DNA of 64,000 nt from Macrocybe gigantea (lineage: Eukaryota; Basidiomycota; Agaricomycetes; Agaricales; Callistosporiaceae): positions 1,116,001 through 1,180,000 of the forward strand of contig SJRY01000050.1 in NCBI GenBank assembly GCA_011319805.1, in the 5' to 3' direction. Made by a program: the position numbers and the translations under genes. Below, piece after piece: positions 11,734 through 26,900 of the stretch. The notes beneath the pieces were generated by a model. That model did not search any database. It was not told where the DNA came from and saw nothing but the letters and a program-made list of their open reading frames with translations. Each line of letters opens with the position of its first letter. Position 1 is the stretch's first letter.

Positions 11734-12882
11734 CTAGACTATAGTATGTACGCTTTTTGACATAGAGATCTGATTAGCTACGACAACTCTGCCGTCTGCG
11801 GTTAGAGTGCTATAGCGCTCGTCAAAGACGAACTCGAATACGTTGGCGAGGAAGCGCCTCCGCGCCGCGCCGCCACCGCACTCTGCCCCAGCCTCGACGG
11901 CACGCCTTATCTTTGCAGCGAGCTGCACGAGGTCGCCGTCCTCTCCGCTCCATCCAAGTCCTCATCCTCTCCCTCGTCCTGCAGCACGTTGCCGGACTCG
12001 CACACGAGCCCGACCTCGGTGCGCGAGAGGCGCGTCTCGGGGATGAAGAACGCGACAAAGTCGACGAGGTCCTCAGTCGCGACGGTGGACGTGCGGCGCT
12101 TGAGGGACGCCCACGAGTCGAGGCACATCTTGTCGAGGATCTTGGCGCGCGCGAGGTAGAGCAGGAAGGAGACGTCCGGCGGCGTCACCATGCGGACGAT
12201 CTGCTCGGTGAGAAGTGTTAGTTGTTTTTTGAGAGACGGAGGTGGAAAAACGATGACCTCTTGGGCGAGATCAATGTCCGCCTCGTCTTCAGAGTCACTG
12301 AAGCTGAACGCTTTGGAACGTCGACGGGAGGAGAGGTGTTCAATGTCTCTCCGTTGCCGTTCGTTCTCTTCTTTCAATCTTTCGATTTCCCCGTTCAGCC
12401 GCGCAATTGTCTGTGTCAAGTGACAGTCATTCACATATCGGTGAGCGTCGCGCGAGAGAGAATTCGGAAACCGAGACAGAGCCTTACCTCCGATTTGTCC
12501 CTCAGCTGGCGTTTCGCCTTTTCCCTCTCCACCCCAAACCGCCTCGTCATGTCATCGATCTTTCGAGCGAGCCTCTCCATTATCGCCGTAAAGTCCCTGT
12601 GCATGGCCATCGGTATCGACATGGAGAACGCACGTTCTCGCTCGCGCTCGCGTTCTTTGTCTGTGAAAAGGGAGCTCGTCATAAGAACGTCCACCACCGC
12701 GCCGCGACCTCTTTGAGGAACCAGAGAAAAGACCCACACTCGCTGGCCTGCTTCCTGACCTTGCCCGACCTCTTCTTCTTTGGGCTCGCGCCGATCTCGC
12801 TGGGCAGGACGGACGGGGAGGACTCTTCGGCGCAGCGCAGCGCATCCGCATCCGCGACGAGAGTCGTGTCTTCGAACGTCAT
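11734..12882 (-). CDS. Coiled-coil protein of unknown function
   Basis: Read from the ATG at 12882. A Lys-rich, nuclear-signal-like segment (SPKKKRSGKVRK) is followed after an intron by an Arg/Glu repeat (KERERERERERAFS). A long coiled coil comes next (IARLNGEIERLKEENERQR), then an acidic Ser/Asp patch, and a helical C-terminal half containing RMVTPPDVSFLLYLARAK and RRRFLANVFEFVFDERY. Four or five exons are likely. The frame shifts by one base around 11945-11960, in the acidic EDEDLD region; both sides are clearly coding. I do not recognise the family. The layout suggests a nuclear or chromatin-associated structural protein, but this is only a guess. Confidence 0.5.
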
Positions 12883-13692
12883 GCTCGCGTCTGAAATGAA
12901 ATGAAGAGAGAAAGCAAAGGGGGTGCGGACGGCGGTCGGTGGTGTCGCAGTTGTGTAAGTTGAGCAGTCCGGTGTCCGGTGTCCTTTCTTTTTTTGTTTT
13001 TGTTTTCGTTGCTTGCCGTTTGGCACGGCGGAGACGAGGAGTGCTCCTCTTTGGGTTTGGTCTCGTCGCACCTGACGCACGCTAGAACGAGCGGAAGGGG
13101 AAAAAAGAACGATTGTGGGTTCGGAAATCACCTTGACGAATGTATGCACTTATAAAATGATGCGCACCCCAGTCGACCCTGAGGCCCGGTCCAGGAACGG
13201 CGCAAGGAATTCGTTGATGTTCTGTCATATACTTGATGTTTATGGGTCCGAGTCGTCCGTTGAACCGTTCTCATTTGCTGGTTTCTTTCTGGCCACGATG
13301 TCGTTTGCAGGTTTGTGGTCGTGTAAAATGTGGAGCAAGCGCTGAGCGATGAGGCGTTGAAGAGTCGTCATTACGTCCGGAACCGTTATCTTTCCAAGTC
13401 AGTAATTGACTAGTGAAGGATCCGATCAAGTCCAACAGCACCAATTTCGGAGAGCGAATCAACGTTGTCAAGACTCGTCTATTTCATCGCCAAACTCGTC
13501 ATACACACATGTGCATACAGTATCATAAAAGAAAAAAAAAAAAAAAAAAAGCATGCTACAGTAAAAGTTGCATAAACGAACGAGAAAATGCACGCAACTC
13601 TTTTTTGCAAAGTGTTCCGACATTCCAAGATGCTGAAAAAGATACCGTGAAGACCTGGCAAGGGAGTTTGTCCTTTTGAGATCGGGCCATCT
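12883..13692. other. Intergenic, no gene seen
   Basis: No supported gene. It includes a run of 19 A at 13532-13550. It holds the upstream region of the coiled-coil gene and the 3' side of the zuotin gene. Confidence 0.45.
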
Positions 13693-15296
13693 TTACTTTT
13701 GACCAGCGGCAGCAGCTTCTTCCGCGGCACGCTGCTGCCTTCTAGCTTTCTTCGCCGCATTCGCAGCGGCTGCTTTTTGTTTCTTGGCTTCAGCGCGTGC
13801 AGCCTACAGAAAAACGAGTCGGCAACACAAAGAGAGAGAGATAGTAACAAAAAAACATTCGCCCAAACCTTTTCGTCTTCTTCCTTCTGCTTGGCCTCCT
13901 CTTCCCTCTTCCTCTTCTCCTCCTCTTCCTGCGCCTTCGTCTTGCCGTTCCGCCCAGGCTGAGCAGCCGCCTTTCTCGCCTCGCGTGCTTCTTTTTCTTT
14001 CTGTTTGATCAGCTTGATGCGAGGGTCGAGGCTGGCGAGCAAAGAATCAGCGTGATGACAGCAGCCGTGAAAGGCTTGATTGCTCTCCCACCTGAGAGCG
14101 AGATCGACCATCGATCGAAGCTTGGCGGTGTCTTCCTTCTTGCGCCTCGCGCGCTCCGTCTTGTTTTTCTTTTCCGTGTATCTCTTGTCATCTCGGCTAT
14201 ACATTCGAAAAATCAACGACCGTCAGCGCTAAAGCACGTGGAAAAGGACCGACTTGTCGCTGCCTTCGTTGACCTCCTTGTCCCACCATTCAAAGCTGCG
14301 CCAGCTGTCAAAGTTGTACCAAAAGTCGTAAAAGCCCTCCACTTCCTCCTTTGTGGAGTCGATCGTGCCGAGCCCTGGAACAGGCTGGCTGCGCGAGAAG
14401 CGCTCGTAGAGCTGGAAAACAGGCGCGAACGTCGCGAAAAAGTCTGGATTCTTTTTCTACCATCGCAAGCCATCAGCAACCGACATGCCGGTGGGTAGCA
14501 TCTGAGATTGACGGCACCTTGAACTCCGTAGCGGTGATCGTCGTGAGCTCTTCTTCTTGCTCCAACAGCACGGGGTCGACCGAGTCAAACTGACGCCTCT
14601 TCTCGGGATTCGTGAGGACTTCGTGCGCCTTCTGTATGCATTTGAAGAACGCATCGTCGTTCGTGTTGGTGTGGATGCCGAGTGCGGTAGACGCCGCGTC
14701 CGGCGCCGAGGTGGTCACTTTTTTATCGGGGTGGTGCTTGAGCACTTTTTTACGGTCTGTGGAAGGCGAGGGTTTACGGGGCGTGGACGGGACAACTCAA
14801 AGACGAGAAACTTACGGGCGATTTTGATCTGTTCAGGAGTGGCTAAATATCTGAACTTGGATAGACCCAGGACGGCATAATTGTCTTGTTTCTGCGGGTG
14901 AAAACGGGCACTCGTGAGCTATGCAACCTAGGAAGAACGTTGCCTCAAGGAAAAAGAACAAAGCGCCACCTTCCACTCTTTTGGATCCTGCGCCAGCAGC
15001 TCAGGAGTCTCCTCCTCGTCGCCGACGCCAAGGTCGTCCTCCTCCGCCCCCTCCGCGGCCAGACGTTTCTGCTGGCGCTCCTGCTCTTCCGCCAGATGCG
15101 CATCGAGCGCGGCGAAATCGTGCCCGTGGTGGAGCGCGAGCTTGAGGTGGTTCAGGTGGGCGCGGCCGACCGGCAGGAGCACACGATGGCCGGTCGGGTG
15201 CGGCGGAGCGAGGTGCGCGCTGGACGACGCAGCTGGTGGAGTGTAGGAGGCGGGCAGCGGTGGCGCTGTTATGGGAAGCGTCAGAACGGTGGCCAT
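13693..15296 (-). CDS. ZUO1: Zuotin, ribosome-associated J-domain protein
   Basis: J-domain partner of the ribosome-associated complex, which stimulates Hsp70 on nascent chains at the ribosomal exit tunnel. The product starts at the ATG at 15296 with a Pro/Ala-rich segment and a zuotin-type N-terminal region. A J domain follows (DNYAVLGL, then the HPD tripeptide in VLKHHPDKK and ECIQ-like KCIQKAHEVLTNPEKRRQFD). After it comes the zuotin-specific block with FATFAPVFQLYERFSR and FWYNFDSWRSFEWWD. The middle is highly charged (NKTERARRKKEDTAKLR, EEEEKRKREEEAKQKEED), as expected for rRNA contact. The protein ends in an Ala/Lys-rich helix (AANAAKKARRQQ) at 13693, without the SANT repeats of the animal homologue. 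Roughly seven exons; no frame break seen. Confidence 0.9.
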
Positions 15297-15463
15297 CGTC
15301 GAGCGTTTTGTTGAGAGTGTTATGTATTAGTTTGGGGAGATAAAGTTGAGTAGGAGATCTAAGCTATGTTTTTTCGGGAGATTCGTGATTACGCTAAAAA
15401 AAAAAAAAACTTTTTTTTTGACGTGTTGTTTGAGTGGCAAAAATAAAGTTGCGCAACTGGTGC

Positions 15464-15549
15464 TGTCCCGGAGAGACTTGAACTCTCGATCTTCCGATTG
15501 ACCAAGAGTTTTAACAGTCGGACGCTTTAACCAACTAAGCCACGGGACA
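15464..15549 (-). tRNA. tRNA-Asn (GTT) with 13-nt intron
   Basis: An 86-nt gene. On the minus strand the acceptor stem TGTCCCG pairs fully with CGGGACA. The D arm contains TTAGTTGGTTAAA, and the anticodon stem TCCGA pairs with TCGGA. The T arm GAGAG-TTCAAGT-CTCTC is perfect. The anticodon loop is CTGTTAA with an extra 13 nt placed 3' of the anticodon, the usual site of nuclear tRNA introns. Confidence 0.9.
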
Positions 15550-15641
15550 GGCGCTGGCCTAGTGTTTCTTACAATTCTCCACAATCATATCAACACCTCA
15601 CTGGTAGAAAAGAATATCGGAAGCGGCCTACTCCCCTTCCC

Positions 15642-15727
15642 TGTCCCAGAGAGACTTGAACTCTCGATCTTCCGATTGACCAAGAGCGTTAACAGTCGGA
15701 CGCTTTAACCAACTAAGCCATGGGACA
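15642..15727 (-). tRNA. tRNA-Asn (GTT) with 13-nt intron, second copy
   Basis: Near-identical second copy 92 bp away on the same strand. The acceptor stem is TGTCCCA/TGGGACA, so one base pair differs from the neighbour by a compensating change. The intron differs at two positions. D, anticodon and T arms are otherwise the same. Tandem duplication is the simplest origin. Confidence 0.9.
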
Positions 15728-16809
15728 TGCCATTAATTGGCTTTTTTCTCACTTGTACTGCGGAGGATATCATCGATCACTGCCAGTCGAATGCACCAAG
15801 TCCATCTCATTGGCTGCTTATGCGATCCGCTGTCGAGGAAAAGAGTCGTGGCCGACGATTCCGGGTGAAAGACCATCAACGCCGCAACCCGTCCTCCAAG
15901 CGTCCAGAGGCCAGCTTCTTGGCCATTTCTAGCGATCGCTCGTAATGCGTGCTCATTTGACATTAGCTGTATGCTAGCAGGGACGGAAGCGGTCCACGTT
16001 CCGGAACGTGGGGACAGCTAGGGGCGGCAATCTGCCCGCCTCTCCGATAATGCGAGACGGCGCATCTTGCTTTTTTTTCGGTCACCATGTATCGTCGTGT
16101 TGACACACGGTCAGAAAACCACAAAAAGGCCCGATGCTGCGGGCGACTACGACACACCGCGAAGATCTAGACGCAATTGACGATGCTGGCGCCTGTGGCT
16201 CAGTCAGCACAGACAACCAGAGGTCCTTGGCAGGTTGAAGCGCTCGCTCGCAGTCCTGCTGCAGACCATCCAGGCGAACGCAAAGACTGTCCATCGTGAC
16301 GGATTGATGGAGAACGAACAAGCCGCTGTGTCTCGCTGACCATCTCGGATGATGACACCACAGCCTATAGACCACTCTGAGGCCGTCCAGGTCAAAGAAC
16401 AACCCGTGATGCTCCCAGAGATACAGTACATCGTGATGGACATCCCCTCAAGCTCTGCAGGGCACACCACCAGAAACTTCGTGTACAGGCTGCGACACAT
16501 ACAAGAGTGCGCGCGCACTACTGGAAGCAAAAAAAATGGCTTGGAATTCGTGCTATTTCGGTCTAGTGTACGTACGTGTGGCATGAGAGGTGAGCATACG
16601 CAAGAGACAACAAAAAAAAAACATGGTGCACTACAGAGCGAGAGGTACAGTATCAAAGCTAGGCTACATCGAGAGCAAACAAGCAACACTGATATCATCA
16701 TCTTGGAAAGCCAGAAACCACACGACGACTCGTCGGTCGAGCGAGTACGTTTTATCTCGAGGGCGGGAAGAAAGAGTCAGCGGAGGAAGCAAAAGCTAGT
16801 CGCTAGTCG
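15728..16809. other. Intergenic, no supported gene
   Basis: About 1.1 kb with only weak overlapping frames on both strands. No tRNA, promoter or repeat was recognised beyond the flanking tRNA genes. Confidence 0.4.
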
Positions 16810-18387
16810 CTAGTCGGATGCGGAGGGCAGCACGGTGGTGAACAGCACGCCGAGGTCGCTCGAGCGCTCTGGGTGGGATCCAGGCGACGACCTGACCCTG
16901 AGGCTATGCATGTTCAGTATGAGGCGGCAGTTCTGCACGGAAACGAAAACGACAAATATGAATGCACATAGTTCTGACCTGCAGCGCAAAGTCGAAACGT
17001 ACCAGACCCGATATCAAGGACGTAGGAAGCCTGCCACAGCAAAGCAAAAAGAAACCACTAAGCTTCAAAGACGAAAAGAAGCCGAAACAAAAGAAAAAGC
17101 CAACGCTCACGGAAACGTGACGTGGCCCGATATCTTGATGGCGTACGTGTAAGGTGTGATCACCGAGACCATGCCTGTCGGCCAAACGTCCATCAGCAGC
17201 GAGGAGCGAGGAGGGGGGCCGTGCAAACGCACCTATCACGGCAAGAAAGATCCACGACCCGTCGCGGACCATGAGATGCAAGACCGGATTGCCCGCCCAG
17301 CCATCTCGGGCCGCGACGCGCGTCCGGCACAGGGTGAGGACATAGAATATCGTATGTACCGAGACGAACACAGTGCTGGTTTATTTGCAGAACAAGCATA
17401 TCAGCTTCTCCGATTCAATTGAATTCATTATGCGAAAAGAAGGAAAACAGAAAAAAAAAAAAGAAGAGAAGCCTCGCTCGCCCGGCAGAAACGGGGGGGT
17501 AGCGGGGACCCAGAGTACACCTCACCTGAAGTACGCAATGTCCATCGGTGCATCGCGCGCGTTGCACGATACGTCGTACGAGGTCGCTGTCATCGTGCGT
17601 ACGCCAAAGACGACGGAGAGGACGGTGCCGGACAAGATGACAAAGACGAGAAAGCGGCCGATGCTCCGGCTCTTGTGATAGAGCGCAAAGACTGTCAAAA
17701 AGTGAAGCAAAGTAATTAGTCAGTCCATCAGGGACAGAGGGAGGTGGAGTTTTTTTTTTTTTTTTGATGGGACATACTGCGAAGTCCGAGGACGATCTCA
17801 AGCGTGGCGAGCAGCAAGAGGAACGCGAGACACTGAAAGCCGAACCACGTCCTACATACTCTCTTGTTGATGACCCAGCGTGCCATCGGGCCCTCGAATA
17901 CCCACACGCAATTCACTCTGCAACATGGATAAGCTTACACGGCGCCGGAAACAGAACACAAAGCACCGCACTTACACTTGTGTTGCTAGCCCAAAGTATC
18001 TCGAAAACAGGTACAGGCCTTTCACGCCGTTCATAGGTCCACTGGAAAGGGAGGAAAAAAAAAAAAAAGAAAAACAAGGGTTTGCATCTTGAATACCCGA
18101 CTTGGCAGAACGCGAGACGCACTTCCAGATGTTTGACCACTCCAGACGAAAGCACAGCAGGCTGTCCCAGACGAGCCACGTCAGCGCCGCAGCTGTCGAT
18201 CGCACAAAAGGAAAAGAATCAAAAACCCGCGCGACAACGAACGAACGAGCGAACGATCAACGTCCTCGAAAAGAGAAAAAAAAAAAAGCCGTACACCGAA
18301 CACGGGACGCTATGACGCACCACATGTGCAGTTTCTGTCGAACGCAGTGGACGCCGCCGCGGCGAGATCGGCGTGGTGTGGTCCCAT
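16810..18387 (-). CDS. DUF6533-type multi-pass membrane protein
   Basis: A member of the fungal, largely agaricomycete family carrying the DUF6533 domain, whose biochemical function is unknown. Reading from the ATG at 18387, a short N-terminus is spliced to LTWLVWDSLLCFRLEWSNIW, then GPMNGVKGLYLFSRYFGLATQ, which matches the usual W-D...E...W...YL..RY pattern. Several hydrophobic segments follow, including GFQCLAFLLLLATLEIVLGL and IGRFLVFVILSGTVLSVVFG. The C-terminus has the family-type NCRLILNM shortly before the stop at 16810. About seven exons with introns of 50-110 nt; one intron carries 16 T on the plus strand (17750-17765). About seven membrane passes are expected. Localisation and role cannot be told from sequence. 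Confidence 0.7.
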
Positions 18388-19813
18388 GTCCGCGTCATCC
18401 AGAAACCCAATCGTGAAACCAGGCTAATGACCACCGCCCAGAATCCGAAGATCGTCGATCGGCCAGCGGTGGGGAAGTCGGGGACGTGGTATGGCGAGAC
18501 AAAAAGCAAGAAGGGCTTTCTCACTCGCTAGTGCTTCGGCTTTTGTACATCAGCACAATCGACCTGTGAAAGCGAAGGTGACGGCATTGGGAATGTCGTT
18601 CCGTGAGAATGGTTGGGGGAACCTGAGGCTGGGAGGTGCGAAAGCACACCCAGGGGGGCCCTTGATGGGAAGACATAGCCGGCAGAGACCCTTGGCGCCT
18701 ATCGAACGCCACGATTAAAAAGCTCCAAGCGGCGCGGATCGTTCGCATGTCCTATGTAAATTAGCTTGTCTTTGCGAACCCGCAACGATGATCGCAGCGA
18801 CATCAGTCGACGCGCCGTTCGAAATGTGGACGCGAACGCCCAGCATCCTAGCGAGAGGGGGGCCCAGCCAACCTCATGACAGGAATCGGCATCGTCGGCA
18901 GTCCAGAGAAGGAAAAGGCTCACTTGCAGATCCCCTGACGGAACGGCATCACTCCGAATGTCATCGCCGAGAATGACGCCGGTGGGGGTGAGATGATGGA
19001 TCACAAAGGACCCGCCGGCTAGGCTTTGTTCTTCACGTCATCGTGCTCAAACAGGCTTATACAGCGCACACGCCTAGCGCTGAGCATTGTCATTTGTAAT
19101 CGCAAGGCTCGACGGCCAGAACTTGAACGTTCTGGACGCACACGTGCAGACTCGGTCACTTGTTGGTCGACGCTTACTTGTGCGAAAAAACGGTTCGGTT
19201 ATAACTTCCTCGGGGGGCACAAGGCGAGGCAACCCTCGTGCGCATCCCGTGCACAAAAACGGGCCACTGGCAGCAAACCCTCCCCGCCTCAATCAACCAA
19301 CTCCCGCCTCTAGATCTCAAAAGTTGCTCAAGCGAAGAGACAAGTCACGCTACTTGCTGTAGTCATGGGTGAGGCACATAGAGTCACGATCAAACAGCGA
19401 CTTAATAACCTGTCTTCACACCGATCGACGACCCGGACGAGGGGCTCGACAGCTTTCGTTCACACGCACATACATACCCCTTATGGCAAGCACGCTCCAG
19501 GAAATCGAATCAACGAGGGAGGCGAGGCGATTGTTCTGGATTTTTCAACCCAAATGCTTGTCCCGCTCTCCGAAACGAGAACGACATCAATGCGTGCAAT
19601 TCAAATGATAATCCAAAGAAAACTTCAAAGGACAAAGTAGCCGATAGAAAAAAGGAAGAGAAAAGAAAGAAAAATCGTACATAGATTGATTTATGCAACC
19701 TGAAGCGTGAACCTTTTCCTCACAACGTCCACATGCACCAGAAGAAGGAAAGGAAAAAAAGGAAAAAAAAAAAAAAAAAAAAGACACAAAACCCAGGAAC
19801 GAGACTGAGAGTG
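18388..19813. other. Intergenic, no supported gene
   Basis: About 1.4 kb without a recognisable coding sequence; scattered short frames on both strands show no family features. A run of 20 A lies at 19763-19782, just downstream of the kinase stop codon. Confidence 0.4.
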
Positions 19814-22218
<2,405 letters not shown>

Positions 22219-23153
22219 CGAGTGAGAGAGAGAAAAAAGAAAGTTCGCGGATGAAAGAGCGGAGCGGACCAGGGATGGCGAGGGATTCGGTCTTTTAACT
22301 AGTCGCACATAGCCTCCCCTGCAATTTTCTTTTTCTTACATAGGGCAGCGCAACGACACTGCCACGCCTCTGCCTCAATTTTTGGCGGAGATACACGAGC
22401 GCGGGGTGCCTCGTAATGAGCAAGCGAGTCTCCTTTGTGCACAGCTTCCGGTGGGGGCATACGGCATGATTACATGTCTACTGGCTACGTACTTGACGAT
22501 CCAGTTCAACGAGGCGCATGATGCACTGGCATGCGCACGGCCATGCAGGGAAGCAGCTGATTTAGCTTGGAAGACTACTGCTGCGGAGCAACCATACTGG
22601 CAGCTTGCTCGCTTCCCGACCTCCGTCTTGGTAAAACATCAAGCAGCGACGCAGTTCTCTCATTCTCTGTCCCCGAAGAGTCGCGCTTTCACTGGTCTTC
22701 GTTGTCTCTCGGCTTCCGACGATACCGACGACCCCGGGAGCTCCGAGACGGAACCGAGCCGGTCGCAACACTGCTGGAACGCCAAGTTATATTTATCCTT
22801 GACCAGCAGGGGAATGCAAACATTTTCAACGTCGATCAATGCGCTTCAGGGGAAGTGCTGAGCTAGGCGACCCAACTCTGCCTCGAAAGACTTCGTCACT
22901 GCACGACTGGCGCTTGCATCGCTATTGATTGATGATCATTTGCTGGGTGCCTTCCTAAATCTCACCCTCCTCTCGTAGACATGAATTAAAACGTCACAAG
23001 AGTCTATTCTCAATAGCAGGTCCCTCCTTCCATCATAAAGCAATACAACCAAAAAAAAACCTTGATACCAGCCATTTCTGCAAAAAAGAAATGTCACCTA
23101 TGAACGGACCCATCGCAAAAAAAAAAAAAAAACACGACGCACCTCATGCCATA
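22219..23153. other. Intergenic, no supported gene
   Basis: A plus-strand frame at 22382-22861 is open for about 160 codons but starts with TTG, shows no family features and overlaps the kinase promoter. I leave it unannotated. The 3' end contains a run of 16 A at 23117-23132 just past the next gene. Confidence 0.4.
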
Positions 23154-23687
23154 CTATGCACGTTGCACACTCGCCGGAGCGCCTAATCGGAGCCACGCTC
23201 CCTCGTTGCGCTTGAAAAGGCGTCGCTGCTGGATGCACTTGACCCCCAACACGATCAACAGCACAGCGTCGACCACCACCATGACGAGCTCTACCGCCCT
23301 CGCCGCATCCTGCATCCTAGACCGCAGCTCCGGATCGATCGAAATAATGGCGATGAAGAAAATAATGAGCCCCAGCCCCGCGAGGTACACCACAACGGTG
23401 AAGAACGCGAACACGATCGTCGCGAGTGCCGACGTCGGCGGGAGCTTTGTACTGCCTGGTGGGCGTGATCCGCGCGACAGGAAGAGCAGCCTTGTGCAGA
23501 GGACGATCGTGAGCAGCGTGCCGGCTGGCGTAAGAAAGAAGGACGACCAGCCAAAGTTGGCGATCAGTGCCGGTATGAGCGTCAGGAACGCCACGACGGG
23601 TGTGGCCTGCAAGACGACATTGATATGAAACGAGAGGGCGTCGGCTTGTTGCTCAAATGATGCGGCCGTCATTGTCGTCGCTGCCAT
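23154..23687 (-). CDS. Four-helix membrane protein, hypothetical
   Basis: A single-exon frame of 177 residues starting at the ATG at 23687. A short N-terminal helix (EQQADALSFHINVVLQATP) precedes about four hydrophobic segments: VVAFLTLIPALIANFGW, AGTLLTIVLCTRLLF, IVFAFFTVVVYLAGLGLIIFF and VELVMVVVDAVLLIVLGV. A basic tail (RRRLFKRNE-like) closes the protein. This is typical of small agaricomycete membrane proteins of unknown role. No signal peptide is distinct from the first membrane helix, and I recognise no enzymatic motif. It is the last gene of the all-minus-strand block and lies 233 bp from the end of the first helical-protein gene. Confidence 0.55.
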   Translation of the reverse strand: MAATTMTAASFEQQADALSFHINVVLQATPVVAFLTLIPALIANFGWSSFFLTPAGTLLTIVLCTRLLFLSRGSRPPGSTKLPPTSALATIVFAFFTVVVYLAGLGLIIFFIAIISIDPELRSRMQDAARAVELVMVVVDAVLLIVLGVKCIQQRRLFKRNEGAWLRLGAPASVQRA

Positions 23688-23919
23688 TGGAGAACAAGAA
23701 TGCCTGGGCGTCGAGAGTAAGGTGGAGGGAATGCGCAAAGTACTACGGAATGATCTCGTGCTGCCACAAATGCTACGGTCATGGGGACGGTCGATGACCG
23801 GCCTGTTTGATGTTCTTGGCTCTGGCTCTTGGCGCTCCCAACCAGTCTGGGCAGGGACTTGGCAATTTCGGAAGCCTAATCTTTCATTTAGCGCTCGAAA
23901 AGCACCGACAGACATGATG

Positions 23920-26900
23920 TCAAAGAAACGCATAGTTTGCGCCCTCAAACTCCAAAAACGCCCCGTCCACCCGACCCACGTCTAGCCCATCCCAGTCCGA
24001 CCTCTGTGCATCCACCGTCCACGTCGTGAACGGGCCCGGCGCGCCAAACGTCGAGTCCCTGTCGTCTAGCGACGGCTTGTTCACAAGCCGCCCATCGTCC
24101 TGCTCCTGCGTTGCGCCGTCCTCGTCGCACGCGTACGAATACAGCGTCGTCAGCCGGTCGTGCTCAAACTTGTTCGCGACGCCACGTCTTGAGACGATCG
24201 TCTCGCGCCCGGCATGCGTGATCTCTGCACGGCAGAGCGCGCGCTTGGAGCCGCCGTTTGCCATGGCCGTCGCGCGCAAGCGCGACAGGACAAACTTGAC
24301 ACGGTACACGCGTACGTTGGCCGTCCCCGTGAACTCGTGGTTCAGCACGTTTGTCAGCTGGTCAGGGAAGACGGGCGGGATGGCAAGTTGGACACGCTTC
24401 TCTTTCAAGAAGGTATTGAGCTCGTATTCGGTCAGGTAGCGCCTCTTTCCGGTGCCGTTGGCCGTCGCAGGGAAGTCTGCCGGCGCGTTGCTGTTTTCTT
24501 CCGTCGCCCGCAGAAGGAGGTCCTCCAGATTGGAACGCACGACGGCTAGGACATCCGAGGTGACGGAAAGGGGGATGTCACCGTTGATGTCAACGCCGGA
24601 TAGCTCCAGCAGGTCTTCTTTCTTCAGGATCTTGAAGGTGAGCGCTCGCTGCCCCATGCTTATGTATCTTATAATTGCTGTCAGACATCGCTATGAGCGG
24701 GAAACATGGGCCCATACCTCATGACGCGGGCTCGAGCGTTGTCATAAATGAACCGCATGTAGTCGGTCATGCGCTCCAAATCTACGCAAAACCGCGTCAA
24801 GGATTCAAGACAAAACGAGAAAGGCGCTTACCTTCGCCTATTAGCACGCCCTTTTCTGCTGTCACTTTCATCTTTTCGAGCTGCTCCTTCCTGGCTATCC
24901 TATCAAGTATTGCCTGAAGTATATTATTGTACGCAAGGATATCTTCATTGCGTTCCTCCAATGCATCAATGAACACCTCAAATTTCTCAAGAAGCTCGTC
25001 ACCAAGTGGGGCAAATTGCGTCCCCGAAAACTCCATCAGGACCTGCTCCAAGAGCTCTTTCTCTATGACAAATTTGTCTGCCCGCCCATCGACGGAGAAC
25101 TCCCCGGACAGCTCATCCTTGCTGAAATCCGCCGTAAAATCTTGTCGACTTGTGACTGTAGAGCGCTGGAGGGTATCGAGCAGGTACTTCTTCGTGACGG
25201 GCGCGCCGACGTGGTTGGTCTCGGCAAGGTTGGACCAGTCGTACTGCATCTTTACTGCAGTCGAAGCTGCTGTCATGGTGCGTGCCCTGGGCGACGCGAT
25301 AATGTCCACGACGGCGTTGACGACCTCCCGTGTCTCGAGATAATGCGACTGCTCAATCTGGTTCTTGAACACGTCGTACGCCTTTAAGAACTCGCGGTGT
25401 AACTCTTCGACTTCGGGCCCAGATATACAGATGATTGTATCGAGCTTCTTGCACTCCTCGGCTAGGGTCTGTATTTCCTCGTCCAGGTCTCTCAGGGAAT
25501 TGTCGATATTGGCTTTGGTGGAATTAACGGCCTCTTTGACGTCCTGTTGCTCTTCCAGCGCAGCGTTGTATGCAATATAGGATCTCTCGAGCTGCCGGAA
25601 GATCTTCATTGCCGAGTCGAGGTAATTTTGGTATGTCGTATACGATAGCCGCGGCACCCAGTTTTCTTTGTAACCGTAAAAGTCGGTTCCACCGACAGTC
25701 AGCGCACATAACTGCGTCATCGAAGTCCGCCGCAGATCGTTCAACTTCTCGATGCTCCCAGGGCACCGAAGAGATTCTTCTTGTTCCGCATATGCCTACA
25801 CCCAATGAATATTTTTGATTGAAACCAAGAATGCTGCTTTACCTGGTATAACTGGTCTGTCTCTTGCAGAGGCAGAAAGGCAAAGCGAATCAACAAACGC
25901 CTGAGAAGTTCGATGGCAGGATCGTAGTATCCGAAGTACCAATAGGTCATAGCCCGGTCGAAAAGCATTTGACACTGGTCAGGGTGGACGAAAACGGCCG
26001 TACAAGTGCGCAAGAGAACCGGATCGAGTTTTATCATATCGTGCATGTCCTTGGATTCGCCAGAGTTCCCCTTGTCTCCTGGTAGGCCTCGTGGACCTCC
26101 GTCCAGGGGGGCTCTGTGGATCCACCGTGCCCGCCAGAAACCGTAGCGCGCGCTCTCAAGTTTGCCTCCTCATCAAGAGCTTGTATCTCCAGAGCTCTAC
26201 CAGCGTCAAACGCGATGTCCAGTGCTTCATCATGAGTGGGTGGTGTATTTGTTGAAATCTGCATAATTGTGTGTTCCACAGGCTGCAGGATAGATGATAT
26301 TGCATCCCAATCTTTCAGCCTCCTTGCCATATCTACAGCCTCTTGGAGGTCGGACGCGAGGGGAGTTTCGGGGGTGAGCGTGATGCTCAACATCATTTTG
26401 TCGTTATAGGTCTTGTTCGCGGCGATCTGGTAAAGCCTTTGGCACAGATTTAGTCGCGAGGAATACGCCAAGAATTGTATGAGACCTCCGTCGCCCCCGT
26501 CCCCGGCCTTGCCAGCCGCCTGGCGTGTGTCGCCGCCATGGCCGCCCCGAGCACATAGGGTGAGAGTGTTGACGGAGATAGCGTCACACGATTCGACGTA
26601 GACGGCCAATCTGCCAGCAGACTGTCCATGGATGGAAGAATCTGGCATGCCCCCTGTTTCGTTGTTTGTGCCGTGCTTGCCAGAGACGTCGGCAGTGGAA
26701 GCTGCCTGGTCTGACAGTTGCATGCTGTGAGTCGACAACGTCATGACTGAGGACGAGGACGAGATCTCCAGCCTGAAAGAATCGGAAAGCTTGATCTGTT
26801 CGGCGAAGATATGAAGCCCGTCGGGGCTTGATGACCATGATGTGCCGAATGTTGATCCCTTTCCGATGCTGACGCCGTCCGGGGCGACTGAAAGGACGAG

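Noticed and set aside
15464..15727. Reading the tRNA anticodon as CTT (Lys) from the CTCTTGG stretch
   Set aside because: That stretch is inside the 13-nt insert; the stem-flanked loop CTGTTAA gives GTT (Asn).
22382..22861. Plus-strand open frame of about 160 codons
   Set aside because: Begins with TTG, has no recognisable motif and lies in the kinase promoter region.
26106..26111. Calling helical gene 1 a pseudogene
   Set aside because: The only break is a one-base change in a run of six identical bases, and similar breaks hit essential genes in this window.
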